A stretch of 64,000 bases of DNA, taken from Pithys albifrons albifrons (lineage: Eukaryota; Chordata; Aves; Passeriformes; Thamnophilidae). Both the position numbers and the translations under genes were made by a program. The notes beneath the pieces are model-generated. The model saw only the letters and a program-made list of their open reading frames with translations, ran no database searches and was not told the origin of the DNA. Below, in pieces: positions 63,853 to 64,000 of the stretch. The stretch covers positions 41,019,669 through 41,083,668 of the forward strand of contig NC_092462.1 in the NCBI RefSeq assembly GCF_047495875.1, given 5' to 3'. Position 1 is the first letter of the stretch, and each line of letters starts with the position of its first letter.

Positions 63853-64000
63853 AAGCAACGCTAGTTTGTAATCGTTTTTTTTATGTATTTCTGCATGTTT
63901 GGGTACATAAATGAGTACTGCACTGGTGTTTTACTTAACTTTATAAACACCACAATATCAAAAACGGATTTTCTGACATTTGTATTACTGCAATAGAATC
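63853..64000. other. Unique noncoding end of window
   Basis: Nothing recognisable. Confidence 0.6.

Overview
This window looks like bird nuclear DNA from a gene-poor, AT-rich part of a chromosome, either intergenic or deep intronic. The evidence is its dispersed repeats: four copies or fragments of the CR1 non-LTR retrotransposon with the bird-typical 3' ends, two LTR fragments of kinds I associate with avian endogenous retroviruses, and an RTE-type LINE tail at the left edge. Recognisable dispersed repeats cover only about 10% of the sequence, which also suits a bird. No protein-coding gene, tRNA, rRNA or CRISPR-like array could be recognised. Open frames outside the repeats are short and overlap one another on both strands. 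The longest ones are translations of a simple repeat.

Layout: 1-660 is an RTE-clade LINE 3' region. 1528-2035 is an LTR fragment and 8811-9406 a near-complete solo LTR, both on the minus strand and apparently related. 9.4-22.5 kb is unique AT-rich DNA with microsatellites, a 90-bp CR1 tail at 14.0 kb and an unclassified higher-GC patch at 15.1-15.6 kb. Minus-strand CR1 copies lie at 22.57-23.37 kb and 24.23-24.49 kb. 24.5-35.7 kb is unique DNA. 35.76-37.36 kb is the most unusual part: a run of 39 G, then a CpG-rich 280-bp islet with promoter-like motifs, then a 1,286-bp pyrimidine tract that ends in 43 identical tandem copies of a 17-bp unit. 43.88-46.99 kb is an old plus-strand CR1 copy that unusually keeps remnants of ORF1, endonuclease and reverse transcriptase. 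47-64 kb is unique DNA with a (TG)n tract, an A/C-rich tract and several stretches that read like conserved regulatory DNA.

No genes act together here. Any function would be regulatory, through possible conserved noncoding elements (judged by eye, and needing alignment to other birds), or structural, through the pyrimidine/G-rich locus. All repeat family names come from memory of consensus patterns, not from a database search.
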